Numbered from the stretch's first letter, positions 16,194-25,670 are shown. The stretch is DNA of 64,000 nucleotides from JBGPLJ01 sp963826145 (GCA_963826145.1 CAWGVW010000001.1:1809197-1873196), one strand, 5' to 3'. Translations and numbers: made by a program. Notes: generated by a model not told the origin, from the sequence alone.

Positions 16194-18929
16194 CTACGCG
16201 TTGACGGCCTTGAGGACACGCTGGGGTTGCGCGACGCCGTAGCCCTGGGCGTAGTCGACGCCGAGGCTGCGCAGCATCTCGATGATTTCGGCGTTCTCGG
16301 CCCATTCGGCGATGGTCTTCTTGCCTGTCAGGTGCCCGATCTCGTTGATCGAGCGCACCATCTCGCGGTCGATCGGATCGTGCAGGATTTCACGCACAAA
16401 GCTGCCGTCGATCTTGAGGAAGTCCACGGGGAAGTGCTTCAAGTAGCCGAACGAGGAGAGGCCGGTGCCGAAATCGTCGAGCGCGAATTTGCAGCCGAGT
16501 TCCTTGAGCGCCTGGATGAAGCGGTTCGCCTGCGAGAAGCTCGCGACGGCCGCGGTCTCCGTGATCTCGAAGCAGATCTTGCTCGCGTCGAGACCGCTGC
16601 GATGGAACTGGTCGATGACGAACGGCAGGAACTTGTCATCCCCGAGGCTCTGGCCGGAAAGATTGATCGAACACAATGCGAGTTTCTCGCGTTCGTCCGC
16701 TTCGGATACGAGCCAGCGGAATGCGTTCTCGATGACCCAGCGGTCGATGTTCGGCGTGATGCCGTAGCGCTCGGCGGCGGCGATAAAGTTGTCGGGCGCG
16801 ACGATCTTGCCCTGCTCGTCACGCATGCGCAGGAGGAGCTCGTAGTGCGCCCCCGTCTCGGGACCCTGCAGCGGCAGGATCGGCATGCGGAAGAGCTCGA
16901 AGCGGTGTTCCTCGAGGGCGTTGTTGATGCGCGCGGCCCACTGCATTTCGCGGCGGCGACGCATCAGGTCGATGTCGTTCTCTTCGAAGCTGTGCACGCG
17001 GTTGCGGCCCGATTCCTTGGCGGCGCCGCAGGCGCTATCTGCGGCCGAGAGAACCGACGCGACGTCCTCGTTGTCCGCGGTGATCGGAACCACGCCGACG
17101 CTCGCGCCGAGGCGGAAGGTGCGGTCCTCCCAGGAGAAGCGGAAATTGCGCACGGCTTCACGCAACGTTTCCGCCGTGTGCATCGCCTCTTCCAGTGAGC
17201 AGGCCTCGAGCAGTACGCCGAACTCATCGCCACCGAGCCGCGCGAGCGTATCGCGCCATCGGATCTTCGCCTTGAGGAGCGCGCCGACCTGCCCGAGCAG
17301 CGCGTCACCCGCGCTGTGGCCGCAGGTGTCGTTGATGATCTTGAACTGGTCGATGTCGAGGTAGCACAGCGCATACGAGGTTTCCCTCGCCTTGGCGCTT
17401 TTCAACGCCCGATCGAGGCGGTTCTCGAATTCACGTCGATTGACGAGCCCCGTGAGCACGTCATGGCTCGCGTGATACGAGAGACGCCGGTTCAGCTCGC
17501 GTGCTTCGCTTACGTCATGGAAGACGAGGACACCGCCGCCGACGGCGCCGGTGCCGTCGCGAATGGGCGATGCGGTGCTTTCGACATAGAGTTCGTTGCC
17601 ATCGCGCCGGATGAGAAGCATCGGCCGCACCGACTTGATCGAGCGCGTGCGGCGGATCGCGACGGAGAGCGGATTCTCGAGCGGTTCGCAGGTCTCCTCG
17701 TGGAAGGCGCGGAAGATCTCGTCGATCGGCCGCCCCTGCGAATCCTCGAGCCGCCAGCCTGTGAGCTCTTCGGCCACGGGATTGATGTATTCGATGTTCG
17801 AGCGCGCGTCGGTCGTGATGACGCCGTCGCCGATCGACTGGAGGGTGATCTGTGCGCTTTCCTTCTCGCGAAAGAGCGCTTCCTCATAGAGCTTGCGCTC
17901 GGTGATATCGAGTTCGACGCAGACGATGCGCCGCAAGCGCCCGCCCGCCTCGACCCGCGCCTTCGCGCGACTTACCACCCAGCGCCATTCGCCGTCGCGG
18001 TGCTTCAGCCGGTGCACGCTTTCAAAGAGCGGTATCTTGCCGATCACGTGATCGCGCATGGTCGACTGCACACGGGCGAGATCGTCCGGATGCACGAGCT
18101 GGCGCCAATCGGGCGAATCATTGAGTTCGTCCTGCGCGTAGCCGAGCATGGCTTTCCAGCGCGGGGAAAAGTAGACGGTGTTGAGGTCGGCGTCGAAGTC
18201 CCAGAGGCCATCGTTCGCGCCCGCGAGCGCAAGTTCGTTGCGCTCCTGCATGTACTCGAGGTCCTCGCGCATGCGGATGCGCTCAAAGCCGGTGGCGAGG
18301 CTGGTGCCGACGAGCTTCAGCAGCAGGTGCTGGTTGACGTCCCAGCCGTTGCGCGGGCGCGCCGATGCCAGGCCGACGAAGCCCGCGACCTTGCCCGCGA
18401 CGGCAAAGCCGATCAGCAGGAGCGATGCGATTTTCAGCTGCGCAAAGCGCAGCGCCTCTGCGCCCTGTTCCATCTTCGGGTTGCTCGTGTCGCGGATCTC
18501 GAGAATCCGCACATGACCGAGACGCGCCGCGAGCCACGGCATCGATTCGAGCGCCTCGGACTTGAGCACTTCAGGTGTGCACTGGGCGAACATGCCTTTT
18601 GACACTGTCACGTTCGCGATGCGCGTTCCGTCGTCGGTGAGCTGTGCGAGGAAAACTGCGTCGGTCGCCGTCGCAGTGCGCAGGTCTTCGAGGTTCTGGG
18701 CGATGCACGAGGTCATGTTCTCGCGCGTCATGCACTGGAATTCGACGGCGATCTTGGTGCAGGTGACGTCGAGGCCGAACGTCGGTCGGGAGGCGGAAGA
18801 AGTCCAGACCTTGGGCGAGAGAATGTCGGAAGCGGTCAGGTCGGCAGCGGTCTTGTCGACGATGATGTCCCCCTTCTCAGTGGCCATCGGCTGTGGCACC
18901 TCTAACTGCGGCGGCAGGTTGCGCAGCAT
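16194..18929 (-). CDS. GAF-PAS-PAS-GGDEF-EAL cyclic-di-GMP signalling protein
   Basis: A 911-residue cytoplasmic protein without membrane segments. Order: GAF-like domain (about 60-210), PAS/PAC (about 225-345, ending VCVELDITERK), PAS (about 350-475), GGDEF (about 480-640), EAL (about 650-905). The diguanylate cyclase site is intact (RLGGDEFGVL), with an RxxD inhibitory site five residues earlier (RWRD). The phosphodiesterase half keeps ELLLR in place of EALLR, INLSGQ, EITETA, DDFGTG and KIDGSF. The later loop reads AEWAENAEI instead of AEGVETxxQ, so activity of the EAL half is uncertain. Start ATG 18929; ATG 18887 (MATEKGDI) is an alternative. Confidence 0.93.
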   Translation of the reverse strand: MLRNLPPQLEVPQPMATEKGDIIVDKTAADLTASDILSPKVWTSSASRPTFGLDVTCTKIAVEFQCMTRENMTSCIAQNLEDLRTATATDAVFLAQLTDDGTRIANVTVSKGMFAQCTPEVLKSEALESMPWLAARLGHVRILEIRDTSNPKMEQGAEALRFAQLKIASLLLIGFAVAGKVAGFVGLASARPRNGWDVNQHLLLKLVGTSLATGFERIRMREDLEYMQERNELALAGANDGLWDFDADLNTVYFSPRWKAMLGYAQDELNDSPDWRQLVHPDDLARVQSTMRDHVIGKIPLFESVHRLKHRDGEWRWVVSRAKARVEAGGRLRRIVCVELDITERKLYEEALFREKESAQITLQSIGDGVITTDARSNIEYINPVAEELTGWRLEDSQGRPIDEIFRAFHEETCEPLENPLSVAIRRTRSIKSVRPMLLIRRDGNELYVESTASPIRDGTGAVGGGVLVFHDVSEARELNRRLSYHASHDVLTGLVNRREFENRLDRALKSAKARETSYALCYLDIDQFKIINDTCGHSAGDALLGQVGALLKAKIRWRDTLARLGGDEFGVLLEACSLEEAMHTAETLREAVRNFRFSWEDRTFRLGASVGVVPITADNEDVASVLSAADSACGAAKESGRNRVHSFEENDIDLMRRRREMQWAARINNALEEHRFELFRMPILPLQGPETGAHYELLLRMRDEQGKIVAPDNFIAAAERYGITPNIDRWVIENAFRWLVSEADEREKLALCSINLSGQSLGDDKFLPFVIDQFHRSGLDASKICFEITETAAVASFSQANRFIQALKELGCKFALDDFGTGLSSFGYLKHFPVDFLKIDGSFVREILHDPIDREMVRSINEIGHLTGKKTIAEWAENAEIIEMLRSLGVDYAQGYGVAQPQRVLKAVNA

Positions 18930-19164
18930 TCTGGCACATCTCTCAAGGAAAACAAGGTAAGCAACTGTATTTAAAGCGCCTCACGCACTCCCCGAATCGG
19001 CTGTCAGCGCAGGTCCACGTCGACTATCGGAACACGGCACCTGCCTGGAAACGCTTGCTCCACATCACACTTGTCGCCGCAAGCCGACGATTTTCGGCGT
19101 CAACGGGCCATCAGATGCCGCGTTCCAAGGCCCCGTCACGTTTTGCACCGGAGGCTAGAGGGCC

Positions 19165-21051
19165 ATGTTTATTTCCATTCAACAGAAGCTGGCGCGGGCG
19201 CGCTCGCTCTTAGTGTTCTTCGTCACGGCGTCTGTCCTGAGCCTCGCGGCTTGCGGCGGCGGTGGATCGGGCGACAGCTCCGGCCCCATCGCACCCAGCG
19301 GCTGCACCAGCTCGAGCTGCGGCGATGTGTATCTCGGACTCACCGATGCGGATGGCGATTTCCTCACCTACACGGTGGACGTCCTGTCCCTCTCGCTCAA
19401 GAAGGCCAATGGCGCCAGCGTCGAAACCGTGCCGACCGCGCCACGTGTCGATTTCGCGCAGCTCGTCGATCTCACGGAATTCCTGAGCGCGGCGACGATT
19501 CCGAACGGCGAGTACGTGGAGGGCAGCATTCGCCTTGATTACGCGAATGCCGACATCGAAGTAGATGTCGCCGGCACCGCAACTCCCGCGCGTATCGTCG
19601 ACGATGCGGGCAATCCGGTGGGCATCGTCGACCTCGCCATCAAGCTCGACAACCGCAATCACCTCATCATCGCTCCGGGCCGGCCGCGATTCATTGAGCT
19701 CGATTTCGACCTGGCGGCCTCGAACACCGTCGGTGATCTGACGCAGTCGCCAGTACCGGTAACGCTTCGGCCCTTCGTCGTCGCGTCGGTGGAGCCTGTC
19801 GCCAGCAAGGAGATCCGGGTCCGCGGTCCGCTCGTCAGCGTCGACACGGCAGCCGGATCGTATGTCGCGGATATCCGCCCGTTCCATCGGCCGAACGGCA
19901 ACTTCGGCCGCGTCACGGTGCATACGAACGATCAGACCACGTGGGAAATCGACGGCGTACCGCAGACTGGCGCCGCGGGCCTCGCCGCGCTCGCCGCGGA
20001 ATCCGCGGGTACGCCGACGGCGGCCTTCGGCACCTTCACGACGGCCGACCGGACATTTACCGCTGCGCGCGTGAACGTTGGAACAAGCGTCGAAAGCGCG
20101 CAGTTCGACGCGATCTCGGGCAGCGTCACCGCACGTTCGGGCGACACTCTCACGGTTCGCGGCGTGACCCTCGAGCGGCGCGACGGCTCGGTGAAATTCC
20201 TGCGCGGCGACGCTATCGTCCAGCTCGGCGCAAACACCAAAGTCACCAAGGAAGGTGGCGCAAGCCTTTTGACCATCGACGCCATTTCCGTCGGGCAGCG
20301 CATCCGTGCCTTCGGTGATGCATCCGTCGAAGACAGTTCCGGCGACGTTACGATCGACGCCACGGCAGGCCGCGTACGCTTGCGCATCACGAACCTGATC
20401 GGGCTTGTGAAGAGTACGAATCCCGGCAATCTCACTCTCGACGTGCAGGCGTTCGACGGTCATCGCGCGTCGATCTTCGATTTCACCGGCACGGGCTCGG
20501 GCACCGCGACGGATGCCGAGGCGGACAATTACGAAGTCGCCACGGGCAATCTGAATCTCAACCTCTTCATGCCGGGAAGTCCGGCGCGTGTTTTCGGCTT
20601 CGTCACGCCTTTCGGCATGGCGCCGCCCGACTTCACCGGCCGGACCGTCGTCGATTTCCAGGAAGTGCCTTCGCTCCTTGGCGTCGGCTGGCTGCCGGGC
20701 GGTACGTCCGCGCCGTTCTTCAGCATGAATACGACGGGTCTTACGATCGATGCCGCGAATCCCGCGCTCGGCGCGCGCCACCATATCGTGCTCGCGTTCC
20801 AACCGATCGACATTGCGACGCTTGCAACTCCCGTGACCTTGATCCCGGACGCGGCGAAGCCTGGTACGTTCGCGATCGGCAAACCGCACGAAGTTGAGGT
20901 GTTCAGCGAGTTCAGCGACTTCGTCGCTGCTCTCACGACGGAACTCGCTACCGCGAATGCGGTTGGTCTCGTGGCCACCGGCCATTTCGATGCCGCAAGC
21001 GGCGACTATTCGACGAACCGTGTGCTGATCACGCTCAAGCCGAACAATTAG
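19165..21051 (+). CDS. Large lipoprotein with DUF4382- and DUF5666-like regions
   Basis: A 628-residue exported lipoprotein: the signal peptide ends in a lipobox LAAC at about residue 30, followed by a Gly/Ser linker. Residues about 50-180 (YLGLTDADGDFLTYTVDVLSLSLKK...) resemble DUF4382, and the following all-beta stretches (ISGSVTARSGDTLTVRGV..., VRLRITNLIGLVKS...) resemble DUF5666 repeats. The function of both is unknown; similar proteins sit in the outer membrane or periplasm. ATG start with GGAGG about 10 nt upstream. It stands alone between a minus-strand GGDEF-EAL gene and a convergent glycosyltransferase. Domain naming is from pattern memory and is moderately sure. Confidence 0.75.
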   Translation: MFISIQQKLARARSLLVFFVTASVLSLAACGGGGSGDSSGPIAPSGCTSSSCGDVYLGLTDADGDFLTYTVDVLSLSLKKANGASVETVPTAPRVDFAQLVDLTEFLSAATIPNGEYVEGSIRLDYANADIEVDVAGTATPARIVDDAGNPVGIVDLAIKLDNRNHLIIAPGRPRFIELDFDLAASNTVGDLTQSPVPVTLRPFVVASVEPVASKEIRVRGPLVSVDTAAGSYVADIRPFHRPNGNFGRVTVHTNDQTTWEIDGVPQTGAAGLAALAAESAGTPTAAFGTFTTADRTFTAARVNVGTSVESAQFDAISGSVTARSGDTLTVRGVTLERRDGSVKFLRGDAIVQLGANTKVTKEGGASLLTIDAISVGQRIRAFGDASVEDSSGDVTIDATAGRVRLRITNLIGLVKSTNPGNLTLDVQAFDGHRASIFDFTGTGSGTATDAEADNYEVATGNLNLNLFMPGSPARVFGFVTPFGMAPPDFTGRTVVDFQEVPSLLGVGWLPGGTSAPFFSMNTTGLTIDAANPALGARHHIVLAFQPIDIATLATPVTLIPDAAKPGTFAIGKPHEVEVFSEFSDFVAALTTELATANAVGLVATGHFDAASGDYSTNRVLITLKPNN

Positions 21052-21075
21052 AAATCTGTGCGCCGAGGGCCCGTG

Positions 21076-22815
21076 TCATCGTTCCGATGGCGCGGGCCCT
21101 TGGCTTTGGTTCGGCCGGTAGAGGAGCGCGGATTCCTTGCCAAGCGCCGCGCAATTGGCGCTGGCAGGTGCCGTTACCCACGACCAGCGCATGCCAGCCG
21201 AGAGGCCGGCGAACACGGTCGCACCCGCGCCGATGAAGCACTGAGCCTGCTGCTTTTCATCCACGAGCACAGCCCGTGCGGGGCGCTCGTTGAGCCAGCG
21301 CGCAGCGTCATAGCTCTCCTGCGGACCTTCGCGCCAGCGGCGATGCCCGAAGTTGACCATCGGCCGGTCGACATAAAGGAGGAACTGCTCCTTATAGGCG
21401 ACCATGCCGAGCGCATAGCCGACCGGAGCCTTCGCGAGTGCCGCGGTCATGAAATCGGAGCCGGACCGAACGCCATTCAGCGCGGGCGCCACCACCCATC
21501 CCATGAAGAGCCAGACCGATCCCAGACAGAACGCGAATGCGATCAGTCCCGCGCGCGCGCGCCAGGCGGCGGCAGAAATGAATGCTACGACGGCGAGCGA
21601 CAGCGTGACGGACCAGGGAATCGGTCCCGCGTCATCGGCGATCTTCGCTGCCTTGTCGGGTGCCCAGTGCGTGGCATACAGGTAGGCCGCAGCCGCGAGC
21701 GTGCCAATCAGAAGACTCAGCACCCAGCCTGCTAACTGCACACTTCGTCGCGACCACAGGTCCCTGAGATACGGTGCCGAGGCGATCACCACCGCAGGAA
21801 TCGCTGGCACGATGTAGACCCCTCGTTTGCCAGGACTCAGGCTGAAAAAGACGAGGACGAGGACTGCCCAACTGAGTGGCAGCCAGACGCGCGAGTCGCG
21901 ACTCGACCACGCGGCTCGCCAGCGCGGCACTAACCAGACAAGGAGCAAGGACCCGGGCAGCCAGAGCACCGGGATCACCTCGACGAGGTAGAAATAGAAG
22001 GGCTGCACGTGATGCCACGACTCGGCATACCGCGTGACCGTCTGATGGAAGAGAATCTCGTTCCGATAGGCGACGAGCGCGGGATCGCCGCTCGCGGCTA
22101 CGTGGATGACCATCGGCACGAGCCACAGCGCGATCGCGCCGAGCATGGCGACTGGCGCGAGCGCCCAGCGCCAACCGCCCCGATCGAGCGCAGGCAGGCG
22201 CCATGCGCGCCAGCGCATGAGTGCATACGGCAACAGCACGAGGAGCGCCAGAAATCCGACGCCCTTGGTGATCACGCCGAGTCCCGCCGCGAATCCACCG
22301 ATCGCATACCAGGACCAGTTCGTCTTCACGAGGAGATGCCGCAACAGGCCGTAGAGTGAGAGCGCGATGAATGCGGTCACGGTCATGTCGATCTGCGCGG
22401 CGCGCGCCTGCCAGGCGAAGGCGACCGTGAACGTCAGTAGCAGCGCCGCCCCGAAAGCCGAATCGCGATCCCACAAGCGGCGGACCAGGTCGTAGACCAG
22501 CACGATCACCGCGAGCGACGCAAGGAGCGAGGGCAGCAGGAACGCGACGCGCAAGGAACCGGTCACGGCATAGAAGATCGCCATGATCCAGAAATAAAGG
22601 GGCGGCTTGTCCGGGTAGTAGTCGCCGCCGACCACCGGAACGAGCCAGCGGCCGGATTGCACCATGTCACGCGCGATGAGAGCGAAGCGAGGCTCGTCCG
22701 CCGGCCAGGGATCGCGCAATCCAAGGCCCGCGGCGTACATGAGGAGCGCGAGGCCGAGGAGCATCAGCAGGTCCCTGGTTGTCGGCCGCAGGCCCCGTGT
22801 CATTGCGTCCGTCAT
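21076..22815 (-). CDS. ArnT-like membrane glycosyltransferase (PMT family)
   Basis: A membrane protein of about 579 residues with a dozen hydrophobic segments in the N-terminal two thirds and a periplasmic C-terminal part. The first periplasmic loop has the family motif WPADEPRFALIARDMVQSG with the catalytic Asp-Glu, followed by YYPDKPPLYFW. Relatives use undecaprenyl-phosphate sugars to modify lipid A (ArnT) or other envelope acceptors; the donor and acceptor here are unknown. ATG 22815 (MTDAMTRG) is chosen. ATG 22854 has an AGGA 4 nt upstream and would add 13 residues, but it leaves only 21 bp to the divergent gene. Confidence 0.85.
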   Translation of the reverse strand: MTDAMTRGLRPTTRDLLMLLGLALLMYAAGLGLRDPWPADEPRFALIARDMVQSGRWLVPVVGGDYYPDKPPLYFWIMAIFYAVTGSLRVAFLLPSLLASLAVIVLVYDLVRRLWDRDSAFGAALLLTFTVAFAWQARAAQIDMTVTAFIALSLYGLLRHLLVKTNWSWYAIGGFAAGLGVITKGVGFLALLVLLPYALMRWRAWRLPALDRGGWRWALAPVAMLGAIALWLVPMVIHVAASGDPALVAYRNEILFHQTVTRYAESWHHVQPFYFYLVEVIPVLWLPGSLLLVWLVPRWRAAWSSRDSRVWLPLSWAVLVLVFFSLSPGKRGVYIVPAIPAVVIASAPYLRDLWSRRSVQLAGWVLSLLIGTLAAAAYLYATHWAPDKAAKIADDAGPIPWSVTLSLAVVAFISAAAWRARAGLIAFAFCLGSVWLFMGWVVAPALNGVRSGSDFMTAALAKAPVGYALGMVAYKEQFLLYVDRPMVNFGHRRWREGPQESYDAARWLNERPARAVLVDEKQQAQCFIGAGATVFAGLSAGMRWSWVTAPASANCAALGKESALLYRPNQSQGPAPSER

Positions 22816-22875
22816 GGGTGGCAATGCAAAGAGTGAGAGAATGCCGCTGCGCATGGGGTCCTGTAGGAGTGAGCC

Positions 22876-23187
22876 GTGAACTCGGTACTGTTGACATTCT
22901 GGGGTGTGGTCATCACCCCGTGGAAACTCATCGGTTACGTCGGCGTCGCCCTCTTCGCAGGCCGCTGGTTCGTGCAGCTCTATGTCTCGCGCCAGCATCG
23001 CCGGCCGGTCGTGCCGCGCCTCTTCTGGTACATGAGCATCGTTGGCAGCCTGATGCTCCTCTGCTACTTCATCTTCGGCAAGAATGACTCCGTCGGCATC
23101 CTCTCGAATGCATTTCCGTTCCTGGTTGCCGCCTACAATCTCTATCTCGACATCCGGTCGCGGCGCGTTCATTCCTCCGTGACCTGA
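22876..23187 (+). CDS. Small membrane protein with lipid A disaccharide synthase N-terminal-like domain
   Basis: A 103-residue protein with three membrane helices (about residues 5-25, 48-65, 75-92) and the LAB_N signature (GYVGVALFAGRWFVQLYVSRQHRRPVVP...FWYMSIVGS). This domain occurs fused to LpxB in some bacteria and as a stand-alone partner of family 2 glycosyltransferases and ArnT-like enzymes. That is exactly the context here, with the ArnT-like gene divergent upstream and a GT2 gene convergent downstream. GTG start with TAGGAG 7 nt upstream. It overlaps the GT2 gene by 19 bp, tail to tail. Confidence 0.85.
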   Translation: MNSVLLTFWGVVITPWKLIGYVGVALFAGRWFVQLYVSRQHRRPVVPRLFWYMSIVGSLMLLCYFIFGKNDSVGILSNAFPFLVAAYNLYLDIRSRRVHSSVT

Positions 23188-23912
23188 AGGCCGGACTGGT
23201 AGCGGCGCTTCAGCCACATCACGCCGAAGATATCGACGATCCCGACCCACAGCCGGTTCCAGAGGCCGTACTTGGAGGTGCCGCGCGTGCGCGGCCGGTG
23301 ATTGACGGGCACGGACACGACGCGGCTCCCTGCGCGCTGGAAGAGTGCCGGCAGGAAGCGGTGCATGTGATCGAACATCGGGAGCGTCAGATAGGTTTCC
23401 CGATGCATCAGCTTGATGCCACACCCGGTATCCGGCGTGCCGTCGTCGAGCAGTCCACCGCGCACGCCGTTCGCGATCCGCGATGACAGGCGCCTGAGCC
23501 AGGTGTCCCGACGCGTCACACGATTGCCCATGAAGATGAGAACGCCCGTGTTTGCAGCGTCGTCCCTGGACGCGATGAGTGCGGGAATGTCCGCAGGATC
23601 GTTCTGGCCGTCGCCGTCGAGTGTTGCGATCCAGGGACCGCGTGCGGCCTGGACTCCCGTCCAGACTGCGGCGCTCTGGCCACGGCGCACAGAATGTCTG
23701 AGGAGCCGCAGCTCGGTCATTCCCGCCGCGCGCTCCGCAAGCACCGCCCTCGCCGTCCCGTCATCGCTCCCGTCGTCGACGAAGATCAGCTCGAAATTCG
23801 CCCGGCCGCGCAGCGCCATTGCGATTTCGCGCGCGAGCGGTGCGACATTCTCCTCTTCGTTGCAGACCGGAACGACGACGGATATTTCGGGCGGGTTGAG
23901 ATTGGCGTTCAA
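23169..23912 (-). CDS. Family 2 glycosyltransferase (dolichyl-phosphate-mannose-synthase-like)
   Basis: A 247-residue soluble or peripheral enzyme with the GT2 fold: ISVVVPVCNEEENV at the N-terminus, ELIFVDDGSDDGT, IATLDGDGQNDPADIP (metal/sugar-binding DxD) and GCGIKLMHRE. It probably transfers a sugar to undecaprenyl phosphate and so supplies the ArnT-like enzyme; this is inferred from family and context. The start is TTG 23912, with GGAG 6 nt upstream and a TATACT box at 23929-23934. The longer frame to 24002 would run over this promoter and into the next gene's 5' end. Confidence 0.86.
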   Translation of the reverse strand: MNANLNPPEISVVVPVCNEEENVAPLAREIAMALRGRANFELIFVDDGSDDGTARAVLAERAAGMTELRLLRHSVRRGQSAAVWTGVQAARGPWIATLDGDGQNDPADIPALIASRDDAANTGVLIFMGNRVTRRDTWLRRLSSRIANGVRGGLLDDGTPDTGCGIKLMHRETYLTLPMFDHMHRFLPALFQRAGSRVVSVPVNHRPRTRGTSKYGLWNRLWVGIVDIFGVMWLKRRYQSGLQVTEE

Positions 23913-23918
23913 GCGAGG

Positions 23919-23934
23919 CTCCACGGCCAGTATA
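23919..23934 (-). promoter_or_regulatory. -10 box and Shine-Dalgarno of the GT2 gene
   Basis: On the minus strand TATACT (23929-23934) is followed by GGAG (23919-23922), then 6 nt, then TTG 23912. The transcript would begin close to the Shine-Dalgarno sequence, giving a leader of only about 10 nt. No good -35 box was seen. Confidence 0.45.
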
Positions 23935-23980
23935 CCCAAGCGGTTGGCGCCGTTGGCTCGGCTTCCGTATTCTTCCCGCC

Positions 23981-24904
23981 GTGAGCCCGCATTCGCACGC
24001 ACATCACGATCACACGCACGAGCACGAGCCGCAACGCGACGAGCGGCGGCTTGCCTGGACGCTGCTGCTGACTATCAGTTTCATGGCGGTAGAAGTGATC
24101 GGCGGCTGGCTGGCGGGTTCGCTGGCGCTTATCGCGGACGCAGGCCACATGCTCACCGATGCCGCATCCATCGCGCTCGCGTGGTTTGCTCTGCGCCTCG
24201 CACGCCTGCCGTCGGACCGGAGGCGCTCTTATGGTTATCAGCGCCTGACGGTGCTTGCCGCGTTCGTGAACGGCATCGTGCTGATCGGCGCCGTCATCTG
24301 GATCGCCGTCGAGGCTTTCGGCCGGCTCACCGATCCACATTCGGTCAACGGCCGGCTGATGCTCGTCATCGCCGCAGGCGGCGCGGTCGTGAATCTCATC
24401 GGCATGTTCGTGCTGCGTGGCCACAGCCACGACAATCTCACCATGCGGTCGGCGTACCTGCACGTGCTGAGCGATCTGCTCGGATCCGTCGCCGCCATCG
24501 CCGCGGCGGTCGTCATTCTCGCGACCGGCTGGGTGCGCATCGACCCGCTGCTCTCGCTCCTCGTTGCCGTGCTCATCGTGCGCAGCGCCGTCGCGCTGGT
24601 GCGCGAATCCGGCCACATTCTCATGGAAGGTGCTCCTGAAGGCTTCGACGTCGACAAGCTACGCGTCGCGCTGCGCGGTTGCGTACCAGGGCTCATCGAC
24701 GTTCATCACGTGCACGCGTGGTCACTGACGTCGCGGGAAACGCTCCTGACGCTGCACGCCCGTGTCGACGAGCGCGCCAATGCCTCGCAGGCACTCGCCG
24801 AGATCAAGATCTGCCTTGCGCAGCGATTCGGCATCCAGCACTCGACCGTGCAGATTGAAGCGGAACGCTGCGCCGACGCGACCGACACCGACCCCTGCGG
24901 GTAA
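23981..24904 (+). CDS. Cation diffusion facilitator metal exporter (CzcD/ZitB type)
   Basis: A 307-residue inner-membrane antiporter for Zn2+ and related ions. A His-rich N-terminus (PHSHAHHDHTHEHEP) is followed by six membrane helices. The metal-site motifs HxxxD are present in helix 2 (DAGHMLTD) and helix 5 (LHVLSDLLGS), followed by a cytoplasmic C-terminal domain (VDVHHVHAWSLTS-like). GTG start at 23981; the first codons give the His-rich stretch typical of ZitB. There is no metal regulator beside it. Confidence 0.92.
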   Translation: MSPHSHAHHDHTHEHEPQRDERRLAWTLLLTISFMAVEVIGGWLAGSLALIADAGHMLTDAASIALAWFALRLARLPSDRRRSYGYQRLTVLAAFVNGIVLIGAVIWIAVEAFGRLTDPHSVNGRLMLVIAAGGAVVNLIGMFVLRGHSHDNLTMRSAYLHVLSDLLGSVAAIAAAVVILATGWVRIDPLLSLLVAVLIVRSAVALVRESGHILMEGAPEGFDVDKLRVALRGCVPGLIDVHHVHAWSLTSRETLLTLHARVDERANASQALAEIKICLAQRFGIQHSTVQIEAERCADATDTDPCG

Positions 24905-24918
24905 AGGTGCCGCGGCAC

Positions 24919-25656
24919 CTACAGCGCCGCGCGTGCCGATTCGAACAGCGTCCGCAGCTCCGATTCCATTTCGCGTTGCCAACGCTCGAGGGCAGCGGCG
25001 TCGAGGGTGCGCGGCACCTGGCGCGGCGCGCCGACCGCGATGACGATGCGGGTGAATGGCACGGGGATGACGAAGCGATCCCACTTGACGAGCCAGGCGC
25101 GACGCGCGGCATACGCCATCGGGAGGATCGGCCGGTTCGACATCTGGGAAAGGAGGATGACGCCGGGCTTGCAGACGAATGCCGGGCCGCGCGGACCGTC
25201 GGGCGTAATGACCGGCGACACGCCGTCCCGCGTGAGAGCCTGATAGTAGTCGCGCAGCGCCCGGGCGCCCGTGTTGGTCGACGATCCCCGAATGACATGA
25301 CCGCCGACCCGCCGCACCATCATCGCGCCGATTTCGCCGTCGACCGACGGGCTGATCAGGAATCCGACCTTCAGGGGAGCCGCCCGCTGCCTGAAGAGAT
25401 AGCGGCCGCAGAAGAGCTGGTGCTGATGCCAATAGCAGGGAATGATCGCGCCCGATTTCGCGACCGCGGCGGCGAGATGCTCCTCGCCGAGCACTCGCAC
25501 GATCCGGCCGGTGAGCCACCATAACCGGATGATGCCAAGGCCGATCGGCACAGCGATCTGATAGGCGGTTCGCCGCCAGAAGGTGAGCCGGCGGCTCGAC
25601 CGCGTCTGCTGCTCGTAAACCGTATTGCGAGGCTCGCTGTCGGGCTGGTTGGCCAT
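24919..25656 (-). CDS. DUF374 lysophospholipid acyltransferase-like protein
   Basis: A 245-residue protein with one N-terminal membrane segment (about 30-50) and the DUF374 pattern: IIPCYWHQHQLFCGRYLF (the H of the acyltransferase motif), SPSVDGEIGAMMVRRVGGHVIRGSSTNTG, and SPVITPDGPRGPAFVCKPG. DUF374 proteins resemble LPS or phospholipid acyltransferases; the substrate is unknown. ATG 25656 (MANQPDSEP); the frame is open upstream but overlaps the PPTase gene. It lies 14 bp after that gene and is likely cotranscribed. Confidence 0.82.
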   Translation of the reverse strand: MANQPDSEPRNTVYEQQTRSSRRLTFWRRTAYQIAVPIGLGIIRLWWLTGRIVRVLGEEHLAAAVAKSGAIIPCYWHQHQLFCGRYLFRQRAAPLKVGFLISPSVDGEIGAMMVRRVGGHVIRGSSTNTGARALRDYYQALTRDGVSPVITPDGPRGPAFVCKPGVILLSQMSNRPILPMAYAARRAWLVKWDRFVIPVPFTRIVIAVGAPRQVPRTLDAAALERWQREMESELRTLFESARAAL

Positions 25657-25670
25657 GATCGCGCGGAATG

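Noticed and set aside
18930..19164. Divergent regulatory region with a riboswitch
   Set aside because: No known riboswitch pattern could be recognised; only an ordinary Shine-Dalgarno sequence before 19165 is supported.
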